Source: Nanobdellota archaeon (lineage in GTDB: Archaea; Nanobdellota; Nanobdellia; SCGC-AAA011-G17; GW2011-AR17). From it: DNA of 5,088 bases. Under the pieces are notes generated by a model. The model saw only the letters and a list, made by a program, of their open reading frames with translations. It was not told the DNA's origin and did not search any database. Below, piece after piece: positions 1 to 5,011 of this stretch. The translations under genes were made by a program, and so were the position numbers. The number at the start of each line of letters is the position of its first letter. Within the stretch, counting starts at the first letter, position 1. The stretch is taken from assembly GCA_016784245.1 (NCBI GenBank), contig JADHVA010000054.1, positions 1 to 5,088 on the forward strand, read 5' to 3'.

Positions 1-163
1 AAACATCAAAACTTATGGATCTTCTATGCCATATTGGTATAACATACAATTTATTTCTCTCATCATAAATTTTTGTTAATTGTGAATTTAAAGAAAACTC
101 TCTACAAGAACTAATTACTTTTTCTAAACCAACTACTTCCAAAAATGGACTTGTTTCATTCAT
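1..163 (-). CDS. Hypothetical protein, N-terminal 54 residues (runs off left edge)
   Basis: An open frame begins with ATG at 163-161 and stays open to the window edge, giving 54 residues that start MNETSPFLEVVGLEKVISS and continue through IYDERNKLYVIPIWHRRS. No family is recognised. There is no signal peptide or membrane segment in the visible part, and the mix of charged and hydrophobic residues looks like a soluble domain. The start is fixed fairly well: an in-frame stop lies only five codons upstream and no other ATG intervenes. The gene follows ftsZ on the same strand, 72 bases after its stop. A T-run terminator and a TATA-like stretch lie in that gap, so it is probably transcribed separately. 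No good Shine-Dalgarno is visible. Coding status is likely but not certain, and the function is unknown. Confidence 0.6.
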   Translation of the reverse strand, partial: MNETSPFLEVVGLEKVISSCREFSLNSQLTKIYDERNKLYVIPIWHRRSISFDV

Positions 164-200
164 TGCCCAAAAAATTCATCATACCTTTAAAAACTTATTG

Positions 201-213
201 TTATAATATATTT
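201..213 (-). promoter_or_regulatory. Possible TATA region for the gene at 1-163
   Basis: Read on the minus strand, this is an A/T-only stretch (AAATATATTATAA) about 40-50 bases before the ATG at 163. A start of transcription about 25 bases downstream would leave a short leader. The surrounding sequence is so AT-rich that the match is weak evidence. Confidence 0.25.
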
Positions 214-216
214 AGA

Positions 217-235
217 ATAATAATAAAATAAAAAA
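217..235 (-). terminator. T-run terminator after ftsZ
   Basis: Directly after the ftsZ stop codon the minus strand reads TTTTTATTTTATTATTATT. T-rich stretches on the non-template strand are the usual intrinsic termination signal in archaea. There is no stable hairpin. The position right after the stop supports the call. Confidence 0.5.
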
Positions 236-1309
236 TTAAAAGAAATCTATTCCTAGATTCCTACTCATGTTCTGTTGTTTCTGTTGTCTTGCAACTCCAC
301 CCTTACCTAAAATATAAGGTGAATTTACTCCAGTAACAATAGTCATAACTCTTAGTTTTCCTTTCATGTCTCCAGAAATTCTTGCACCCCAGATAACATT
401 CGCATCTTCATCTAAAGCTGATGTAATCAAATCTCCAACTTTATTTACTTCATCTAAAGTTAAATCATCTCCACCAGCCACATGAATCAAAGCTCCAGTA
501 GCACCTTCATAAGTTACATCTAATAACGGATTTGATAAAGCTCTCTTAACTGCTTCTTCAACTCTACTCTGTGAATCACTTTCACCAATTCCAATAACAG
601 ATACATCTCCATTTGACATAATTGCTTTTACGTCTGCATAATCTAAGTTTACTAAAGATGGTACAGCAATAATTTCAACAATTCCTTTAATCATAGTTGA
701 GATCAATTCATTAGCAACTGCAAAAGCTTGTTGGATTGGTAAATTTCCAGCAATTTGTACTAACCTATTGTTATCAATAACAATTACAGTATCACAAACT
801 TCTCTTAGTTGTTGTAAACCATATTCAGCTTTCTCTATTCTAGCCCTTTCAATATCAAAAGGCATAGTAACAGCACCAATTACAATCGCTTTTTCTTCCT
901 TAGCTACTTGCGCAACAACAGGAGCACAACCTGTACCAGTTCCTCCACCCATACCTGCAGTAATAAAAGCCATATCAGAACCTCTTAATAAATTTTTAAC
1001 TTCAGACATTTGTTCCTTTGCAGCTTCTTTTCCTCTTTCTGGAAAACCACCACAACCCAGTCCTCTTGTTAAATCTCTACCAATAAGTAATTTTTTATCA
1101 GCCTCTACAAGATCTAAATGTTGTTTATCTGTATTCATTGCAATAATTTCTGCACCTTGAATACCTTTTTTAAATAACCAATTTGTGACATTACATCCTC
1201 CGCCACCACAACCAACTACTTTTATATTCGCCTGTCCTACTTCAGCTTCTGCTGAAGGAGTTTCTACATTTTTTAAAGCATCTTCAATTAAAGAACCAAA
1301 AACATTCAT
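236..1309 (-). CDS. ftsZ: Cell division protein FtsZ (tubulin-like GTPase)
   Basis: FtsZ binds GTP and polymerises into the cytoplasmic ring that organises cell division. The 357 residues cover the whole family fold. The first glycine-rich nucleotide loop is GCGGGGCN (33-40), the tubulin signature GGGTGTG is at 121-127, and the T7 loop NLDYADV at 221-227 carries the two acidic residues (D223, D226) that complete GTP hydrolysis across the subunit interface. The C-terminal activation domain follows (about 230-325). A short Q/G-rich linker ends in a conserved-looking tail, NLGIDFF, of the kind that in archaea may bind a membrane anchor such as SepF; that role is inference. The start is supported by GGAGG at 1320-1324, 10 bases before the ATG, and by a TATA box at 1356-1363. 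An ATG at 1324-1326 is out of frame. Four pocket positions that are usually Val, Asn, Ala and Ala are Cys here (34, 39, 86, 128). Whether it belongs to the FtsZ1 or FtsZ2 class cannot be settled from this view. Confidence 0.97.
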   Translation of the reverse strand: MNVFGSLIEDALKNVETPSAEAEVGQANIKVVGCGGGGCNVTNWLFKKGIQGAEIIAMNTDKQHLDLVEADKKLLIGRDLTRGLGCGGFPERGKEAAKEQMSEVKNLLRGSDMAFITAGMGGGTGTGCAPVVAQVAKEEKAIVIGAVTMPFDIERARIEKAEYGLQQLREVCDTVIVIDNNRLVQIAGNLPIQQAFAVANELISTMIKGIVEIIAVPSLVNLDYADVKAIMSNGDVSVIGIGESDSQSRVEEAVKRALSNPLLDVTYEGATGALIHVAGGDDLTLDEVNKVGDLITSALDEDANVIWGARISGDMKGKLRVMTIVTGVNSPYILGKGGVARQQKQQNMSRNLGIDFF

Positions 1310-1355
1310 TTTTTTTCTTCCTCCATTTTAACTTAAGTTGAAAGTAGAAAAGAAC

Positions 1356-1375
1356 TTTATAAATATTATTGTAAC
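1356..1375 (-). promoter_or_regulatory. ftsZ promoter: TATA box TTTATAAA with upstream GTTACAATAA element
   Basis: The minus strand reads GTTACAATAATATTTATAAA. TTTATAAA (1356-1363) is close to an ideal archaeal TATA box, and the A-rich bases before it could serve as the TFB recognition element. Transcription starting about 25 bases downstream, near 1333, would give a leader of about 24 bases carrying the GGAGG site at 1320-1324. The same GTTACAA element precedes the TATA box of the operon at 4331. Confidence 0.7.
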
Positions 1376-1426
1376 TTAAATACCTAAAGAGATAATTAAT
1401 CTTCCTATTCTCTATGTTCCAATGCT

Positions 1427-1537
1427 TTACATTGCAGCATATGGTCCAACAGAAGAATCACCATCTTCCTTATTAATTTCTTCCTCTTTTTCAAGCAGTG
1501 CAAGGTTATCTAAAAACCTTATAAACTTTTTCCGCAT
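1427..1537 (-). CDS. Possible 36-residue small protein upstream of ftsZ
   Basis: A short frame runs from ATG at 1537 to TAA at 1427. It encodes MRKKFIRFLDNLALLEK, then EEEINKEDGDSS and VGPYAAM. The first half is basic and hydrophobic and could form an amphipathic helix; the middle is strongly acidic; the tail is short and neutral. No family is recognised. Support for a real gene: a TATA-like CTTTAAAAA at 1561-1569, about 26-28 bases before the ATG, fits a leaderless transcript; it is on the ftsZ strand; and the residue order looks structured. Against it: it is very short, has no Shine-Dalgarno, and in AT-rich DNA such frames arise by chance. It could also be a decayed remnant, since the frame stays open upstream to a stop near 1594. 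ftsZ has its own promoter, so co-transcription is not required. Confidence 0.4.
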   Translation of the reverse strand: MRKKFIRFLDNLALLEKEEEINKEDGDSSVGPYAAM

Positions 1538-1560
1538 TCTCTTATTTTGGCCTAAAAACT

Positions 1561-1569
1561 TTTTAAAGA
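1561..1569 (-). promoter_or_regulatory. TATA-like box for the small frame at 1427-1537
   Basis: The minus strand reads CTTTAAAAA-type sequence centred about 27 bases before the ATG at 1537, the spacing expected for a leaderless archaeal mRNA. The match is plain A/T sequence and so only moderately informative. Confidence 0.3.
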
Positions 1570-1620
1570 TATATGTTTTTTTAAGTATAGGTTAGTAGTA
1601 AATCTCCCATATAGATAAAA

Positions 1621-1628
1621 CTTAAATA
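1621..1628 (+). promoter_or_regulatory. TATA box CTTAAATA of the amidohydrolase gene (leaderless spacing)
   Basis: CTTAAATA is centred about 26 bases before the ATG at 1651, so transcription should start at or next to the start codon. This agrees with the lack of any Shine-Dalgarno in front of that gene. The space between the box and the ATG is filled by the TATC-N6-GATAC motif. Confidence 0.5.
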
Positions 1629-1633
1629 ATACA

Positions 1634-1648
1634 TATCTTTTTGGATAC
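1634..1648 (+). repeat. Copy 1 of a 15-base exact repeat (TATC-N6-GATAC), candidate operator
   Basis: TATCTTTTTGGATAC occurs here and again at 4411-4425. TATC and GATA form an inverted repeat around a six-base spacer, like a site for a dimeric regulator. With the following bases the match extends to 19 positions with one difference (CTAT here, TTAT there). Here it lies between the TATA box and the start codon, where a bound protein would block transcription. Both copies lie in front of genes of the same suspected module. Confidence 0.55.
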
Positions 1649-1650
1649 CT

Positions 1651-2352
1651 ATGATCATAGATTGCCATAATCACTTAGGATTTGAAAATAATTTTGAGAG
1701 ACAAACATCAAAAGAACTCCTAAGAAGAATGAAAATTGCCAGCATCGATAAAGCAGTTGTATTTCCTTTTGCACCACAAACAAAAACAGGATCAACATAT
1801 GAAGATAATAAAAAAATTGCTTTATTGTGTAAAAATAATAAAAAGTTTATAGGTTTTGGCAGAATTAATCAGTTAAACAAAAATGCATTAGAAGAATTAG
1901 ACCACATTCTAAAATTAAAACTTAAGGGTGTAAAATTTCACACAAGAAACTCAAAAATTACTGAAGCACAAGAAATTTTAGATGAATTAGAAAAACATAA
2001 GCTACCTATAATAGTACATACTTCTGACGAGAAAAACACTTTTGTAAACTTTATTGAAGAATTAAAATATTCGGGACCAATAATCATTGCTCATGCTGGA
2101 AAAAATAGATTTATGGAAACAGTTAAAATTGTAAATAAATATCCCAACATTTACTTAGATACTTCAATAATATCTCCTTTCAGAACAAGATATGTAATAG
2201 AAAATGCAAATCCAGAAAAAATTATATTTGGCTCAGATTCTCCTTATTCGCACCCCAAAATTGACATTCTAAAAATAAAGTATGCTACTGACGATAAAAA
2301 GCTTAGAAAAATGTTTTTTTCTGATAATATTAAAAAAATATTAAAAATTTAA
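1651..2352 (+). CDS. Amidohydrolase-2 family metal-dependent hydrolase (PF04909/COG2159 type)
   Basis: This is a compact TIM-barrel hydrolase of the amidohydrolase superfamily. Family members hydrolyse or decarboxylate varied substrates at a divalent metal in the cytoplasm. All expected ligands are visible: HNH at residues 6-8 (H6, H8) on strand 1, K95 and H97 in GVKFH, H123 in IIVHTSD, H148 in IIIAHAGK, and D196 in IIFGSDSPYSHP near the end. At 233 residues it is shorter than many family members but has no gap in the core, so it should be active. There is no signal peptide. The start at 1651 puts the first metal motif six residues in, as is usual. No Shine-Dalgarno is present and the TATA spacing suggests a leaderless mRNA. 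The gene converges on the paralog pair at 2349-4331, its stop overlaps the stop of the nearer one, and it shares a promoter motif with that operon. The substrate is unknown; a linked role in the same pathway is inference. Confidence 0.88.
   Translation: MIIDCHNHLGFENNFERQTSKELLRRMKIASIDKAVVFPFAPQTKTGSTYEDNKKIALLCKNNKKFIGFGRINQLNKNALEELDHILKLKLKGVKFHTRNSKITEAQEILDELEKHKLPIIVHTSDEKNTFVNFIEELKYSGPIIIAHAGKNRFMETVKIVNKYPNIYLDTSIISPFRTRYVIENANPEKIIFGSDSPYSHPKIDILKIKYATDDKKLRKMFFSDNIKKILKI
2325..2348 (-). terminator. Terminator of the paralog operon (AT hairpin plus T-runs)
   Basis: Just after the minus-strand stop at 2349 lie T-runs and a perfect 7-base inverted repeat (TAATATT / AATATTA, 5-base loop, 2325-2343). 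The hairpin is weak because it is all A/T, but the T-runs are typical archaeal termination signals. The site lies inside the end of the opposite gene. Confidence 0.4.
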
Positions 2353-3299
2353 AATTGAAACTTATTCTCTTTTTTACTCTTTTCATAAATTTTTGCTGCA
2401 ACAAACAAATCCAATTCTCCTAAACCTACAGCATTAAAATAAATATTTTCATTATCACTTTCTCTTCCTTTAACATTTCCAGAAATAATATGTCCGATAT
2501 CTGAATAAATCATATTATCCTTAATTTTTCCTTCATCGTACATTAATGCTACAGTTTGAGATTTTCTTTTCTTTACATGTTTCCAATTATCATTAATTAT
2601 TTTATCAGCACTCAACAAAATTTCATCCTCATCTTCTCTTCCACCTAAAGAAATCTTTGTAAATCCTTGCATTAACCATTCCTTCTTAATTATAGGTCTA
2701 GGTGTTGTCGTCGCTGAAACAACAATTGGAGCATCTTTACAAGCCTCTTCAATTGAACTTACAGCTACAACTTTTGAAGATACTTTTTTATCTAATTCTT
2801 CTGCTATTTCCTTTAGCTTTGGATCTAAAGAAGTAATATTAATTTTTTCTAAGCCTAAAACTGAAAGAGCTTTTACACATTCTTCTCCTATTGGTCCTGT
2901 TCCAATTACAGCTGCTACTTTATCTTCTTTTCTTGCTAAATATTTTACAGCTACAGCAGCAGCTCCACCAGTTCTAACAGCAGAAATAAAAGTACCATCC
3001 ATAATACACAGAGGAAAACCTGTTTTTTTATCATTCAAAACAACTAAACTTGTAGATCTTGGTAATCCTACATTAATATTTTCAACATTTGCTCCTAACC
3101 ATTTATTCAAAACATACTTATCACCAATGCTAACTAAAGAATTAAATTTCCATTTAAATCCAACTTCAAGTGAAATTTTCGAAGATAAACTATTTTCTAT
3201 ACTTGCTTTATATGCTTCTTCAACATCAACAATTCTTTCACTATAATCATATAAACCTATTTCTTCAATTTCTTTATTATCAATTAATGTAACTTCCAT
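2349..3299 (-). CDS. Ornithine cyclodeaminase/mu-crystallin family protein, paralog 2
   Basis: This family contains NAD(P)-dependent enzymes: ornithine and lysine cyclodeaminases, archaeal alanine dehydrogenase, ketimine reductases and SbnB-type opine dehydrogenases. The 316 residues match the usual length. Visible landmarks are K66 in NKWLG, GLPRS (78-82), R109 in SAVRTGG, the dinucleotide loop GTGPIG (133-138), GGREDED (219-225), DIGHIISG (267-274), GRE (278-280) and GLGELD (292-297). True ornithine cyclodeaminase has Asp after the Gly-Gly pair; here it is Arg221. The reaction is therefore open, and reduction of an imine or an amino acid dehydrogenase activity is as likely as cyclodeamination. 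It starts 3 bases after the stop of its paralog, with GAGG at 3310-3313 placed 10 bases before the ATG, so the two are translated from one mRNA. Its stop overlaps the stop of the convergent amidohydrolase gene. Confidence 0.9.
   Translation of the reverse strand: MEVTLIDNKEIEEIGLYDYSERIVDVEEAYKASIENSLSSKISLEVGFKWKFNSLVSIGDKYVLNKWLGANVENINVGLPRSTSLVVLNDKKTGFPLCIMDGTFISAVRTGGAAAVAVKYLARKEDKVAAVIGTGPIGEECVKALSVLGLEKINITSLDPKLKEIAEELDKKVSSKVVAVSSIEEACKDAPIVVSATTTPRPIIKKEWLMQGFTKISLGGREDEDEILLSADKIINDNWKHVKKRKSQTVALMYDEGKIKDNMIYSDIGHIISGNVKGRESDNENIYFNAVGLGELDLFVAAKIYEKSKKENKFQF
2365..2394 (+). terminator. T-rich terminator of the amidohydrolase gene, inside the opposite gene
   Basis: Starting 13 bases past the plus-strand stop come runs of six, four and five T (2370-2375, 2380-2383, 2390-2394). 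This matches a factor-independent archaeal terminator. It is also the reverse of the Lys-rich C-terminus of the minus-strand gene, so the T-runs may simply reflect coding. Confidence 0.35.
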
Positions 3300-3302
3300 T
3301 TA

Positions 3303-4331
3303 CTAATATCCTCTTAATAACCAAACAGGTTCTTCACTCCAAAGATCTAATTTTACTCCTTTATTTTTTTTCATAGCTTCTTCATATAAGCCTGCAGCTA
3401 AAACTAAATCCATCTCTCCTAAACCAACTGTATCGAAATGAATTGGTTCCATTCCTTCTCTTCCAGCTACAGTTCCATTTATTACATCTCCAATATCACC
3501 ATAAATCTGATCTTCAGTAATCAAACCTTTATCATAAGCTCTAGGCAGAGGGTGTGCATTTCTAGATTTAATAGCACCCCAATCATCACAATAAACTTTT
3601 CCTTCATTTGCACATCTTACAACATATTTTTCTTCAATAGCCCATCCACCAATATGTAAATGTGTTGCTCCTGTTTTTGCATCAGAATCATAAACTAAAA
3701 GTTCATCATCTTTTGTGATAGCAGAAATGGTTAAATCTGAACCTCTTACTAATTTTCTTACATCATCAACAGCAGAAACTTCAATTCCAAATCTTTCACT
3801 TGTCTCTTCTGCAAAAGCAGTTCTATTTGCTGGATTTTTAGAATAAACAAAAACATTCCCAATTCTTTCTGGAAAATTCTGAGCCATAGCAGCTAAAGAG
3901 GCTTTAGCCATTACCCCAGAACCAATAATACCAATCTCATTTTTAGTTGGATGACATAAATATTCTAAAGCAAGAGCAGAATAACAACCAGTTCTAATCG
4001 CAGAAATTGCAGAACCTTCCATAACAGCTAAAGGAATTCCTGTTTCTTTTTGACTTAAAATAATCATTGCCAAAGTTCTTGGTAGACCTTCCCTTTTATT
4101 AGTCGTTCTCGACCCTAACCATTTAACTGCACTATAATCTCCATTTACTGCTGACATAGCATTAAATTTCCATTCTTCTAAAGGATCAATTACTAAAGCA
4201 ATTTTTCCTGAAACGGACTTACCAGTTGAATGCCAAACTAATCCTTGTTTTACTTCTCTTAGTGCTCTTTTAAAATCCAAAAGTCCAACTTCAACTAAAT
4301 CTTCCTGTGTTAAATAAGTTAATTCTACCAT
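3303..4331 (-). CDS. Ornithine cyclodeaminase/mu-crystallin family protein, paralog 1
   Basis: This is the first gene of a two-gene operon and belongs to the same NAD(P)-dependent family as the next one. Of 342 residues, landmarks are K70 in VKWLG, GLPRT (82-86), R113 in SAIRTG, the dinucleotide loop GSGVMA (137-142), HLHIGG (224-229), DIGDVING (279-286), GRE (290-292) and GLGEMD (303-308). Over a 57-residue core (from VKWLG to EYL) I count 27 identities with its paralog, so they diverged long ago. It has a C-terminal tail (KLDLWSEEPVWLLRGY) that the paralog lacks; similar tails occur in the family. Trp230 sits where ornithine cyclodeaminase has Asp, so the product is not safely proline. A GTG at 4338-4340 is in frame and would add three residues, but those bases form the Shine-Dalgarno-like AGGGTG of the ATG at 4331, which I prefer. 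The stop is TAG followed in frame by TAA. The two proteins could form a mixed oligomer or do sequential steps; this is inference. Confidence 0.9.
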   Translation of the reverse strand: MVELTYLTQEDLVEVGLLDFKRALREVKQGLVWHSTGKSVSGKIALVIDPLEEWKFNAMSAVNGDYSAVKWLGSRTTNKREGLPRTLAMIILSQKETGIPLAVMEGSAISAIRTGCYSALALEYLCHPTKNEIGIIGSGVMAKASLAAMAQNFPERIGNVFVYSKNPANRTAFAEETSERFGIEVSAVDDVRKLVRGSDLTISAITKDDELLVYDSDAKTGATHLHIGGWAIEEKYVVRCANEGKVYCDDWGAIKSRNAHPLPRAYDKGLITEDQIYGDIGDVINGTVAGREGMEPIHFDTVGLGEMDLVLAAGLYEEAMKKNKGVKLDLWSEEPVWLLRGY

Positions 4332-4337
4332 TTTATA

Positions 4338-4343
4338 CACCCT
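4338..4343 (-). promoter_or_regulatory. Ribosome binding site AGGGTG that decides the start at 4331
   Basis: The minus strand reads AGGGTG, six bases before ATG at 4331. GGGTG resembles the GGTG part of the archaeal Shine-Dalgarno consensus. Because it includes the alternative GTG start at 4338-4340, it favours the ATG. Confidence 0.5.
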
Positions 4344-4410
4344 ATATTATATTTTATCGACGAGAAATAGAATAATCTAAGTCTCCCTACCCTTAAATTC
4401 CCAAAATAAC

Positions 4411-4425
4411 TATCTTTTTGGATAC
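4411..4425 (+). repeat. Copy 2 of the 15-base exact repeat (TATC-N6-GATAC), candidate operator
   Basis: This is identical to 1634-1648. Relative to the minus-strand operon it begins about 25 bases after the centre of the TATA box at 4447-4454, so it covers the predicted transcription start and the first transcribed bases. The orientation relative to the gene is opposite to copy 1, which matters little for a near-symmetric operator. Confidence 0.5.
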
Positions 4426-4446
4426 TTATTATATCTAATAAACTTA

Positions 4447-4465
4447 TTTATATATTTTTTGTAAC
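4447..4465 (-). promoter_or_regulatory. Promoter of the paralog operon: TATATAAA with upstream GTTACAAAAAA
   Basis: The minus strand reads GTTACAAAAAATATATAAA. TATATAAA (4447-4454) is a good archaeal TATA box, and the upstream GTTACAA element matches the one before the ftsZ TATA box at nearly the same spacing (6 versus 7 bases). Transcription should start near 4425, leaving a leader of about 90 bases. A weaker A/T stretch at 4344-4358 is too close to the start codon to be preferred. Confidence 0.55.
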
Positions 4466-4477
4466 TAAAATAGATTT

Positions 4478-4497
4478 AAGAAAAAAATTCTAAAAAA
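4478..4497 (-). terminator. T-run terminator after rpl10e
   Basis: Immediately after the rpl10e stop the minus strand has six T, AGAA, then seven T and CTT. This is a typical archaeal T-run terminator and separates rpl10e from the metabolic operon downstream. Confidence 0.6.
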
Positions 4498-5010
4498 TTA
4501 ACTACTAACAATTGCACACTTACAAGGTAATTTTGGACTTGCAGATTTTAAAGCTAACCTAACTGCATCCATATTTTCTTTATCAACATACACACAAAAA
4601 ATTGCTGTATTTGGTTTTAATTGTGCTGCAAGACCCATAGCTTTTCCAAAAGATCTCTGCATACCGGTCTGCATTCTGTCAGCTCCAGCCCCTGTAATCA
4701 TTTTGTTTTCTCTAAGAATATGATGTGGATAACTTCTAATTTGAAAATGATAATTTTTTCCTAAAGTTCTATTCAATTTTCTAACAACTGCTATTCTTGC
4801 TGATTCAATTGCATTATGTCTAACTTGAATTCTTTCTTTAGAAACTAACATAATTTTATCAGTATATTCTTTTTTATTATTACCAAAATTAAATTTAACA
4901 ACTTTACATGTAGGAACAGATCTCACATAACCTTTAGTTTTATACTTAGATTTTCTAGTATTTGCTCTTTTTACTTTTCTATAACATGCAAAAGATCTCA
5001 ACCCTGCCAT
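4498..5010 (-). CDS. rpl10e: Large-subunit ribosomal protein L10e (uL16, archaeal/eukaryotic type)
   Basis: L10e is the archaeal and eukaryotic counterpart of bacterial L16 and sits in the 50S subunit near the tRNA sites and the peptidyl transferase centre. The 170 residues are the usual archaeal length. The sequence shows the family pattern throughout: the basic N-terminus (MAGLRSFACYRKVKR), VPTCKVVKFNFGN (32-44), IQVRHNAIESARIA (61-74), the hallmark IRSYPHHILRENKM (91-104), then ITGAGADRMQTGM (105-117) and FGKAMGLAAQ (121-130). GAGG at 5020-5023 lies 9 bases before the ATG. The upstream gene ends 1 base before this start, so the two are co-transcribed and probably translationally coupled. 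No promoter for it is visible in the window. A T-run terminator follows the stop. Confidence 0.97.
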   Translation of the reverse strand: MAGLRSFACYRKVKRANTRKSKYKTKGYVRSVPTCKVVKFNFGNNKKEYTDKIMLVSKERIQVRHNAIESARIAVVRKLNRTLGKNYHFQIRSYPHHILRENKMITGAGADRMQTGMQRSFGKAMGLAAQLKPNTAIFCVYVDKENMDAVRLALKSASPKLPCKCAIVSS

Positions 5011-5011
5011 T

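Larger units (their letters stand above)
1310..1650. other. Divergent intergenic region between ftsZ and the amidohydrolase gene
   Basis: This 341-base gap separates two divergently transcribed genes. It holds the ftsZ Shine-Dalgarno and TATA box (1320-1375), a possible small gene (1427-1537), a TATA-like box for that gene (1561-1569), and a TATA box plus inverted-repeat motif for the gene at 1651. Stretch 1383-1426 shows nothing I can name. Confidence 0.8.

Noticed and set aside
768..1160. 130-codon open frame on the plus strand
   Set aside because: It lies wholly antisense to the conserved core of ftsZ, its translation is low-complexity (Ser, Pro, Ala rich), and no promoter or ribosome site precedes it. 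It is a shadow of the real gene.
1324..1326. Earlier ATG in front of ftsZ
   Set aside because: It is out of frame with ftsZ and overlaps the GGAGG ribosome binding site.
1422..1440. ATGCT-N9-AGCAT inverted repeat as a terminator or RNA hairpin
   Set aside because: The stem is only five base pairs, there is no T-run beside it, and it overlaps the end of the small frame; too weak to call.
3438..3659. 73-codon open frame on the plus strand
   Set aside because: It is antisense to a conserved part of paralog 1, and its Ser/Ile/Phe-rich translation is what the reverse of an AT-rich gene gives. No supporting signals.
4338..4340. GTG as start of paralog 1
   Set aside because: It would add only Met-Tyr-Lys and overlaps the AGGGTG that best serves as the ribosome site for ATG at 4331.
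4344..4358. A/T stretch near the operon start as its main TATA box
   Set aside because: It is only about 20 bases from the start codon, too close for a leadered mRNA with the visible ribosome site; the box at 4447-4454 has a better sequence and a shared upstream element.
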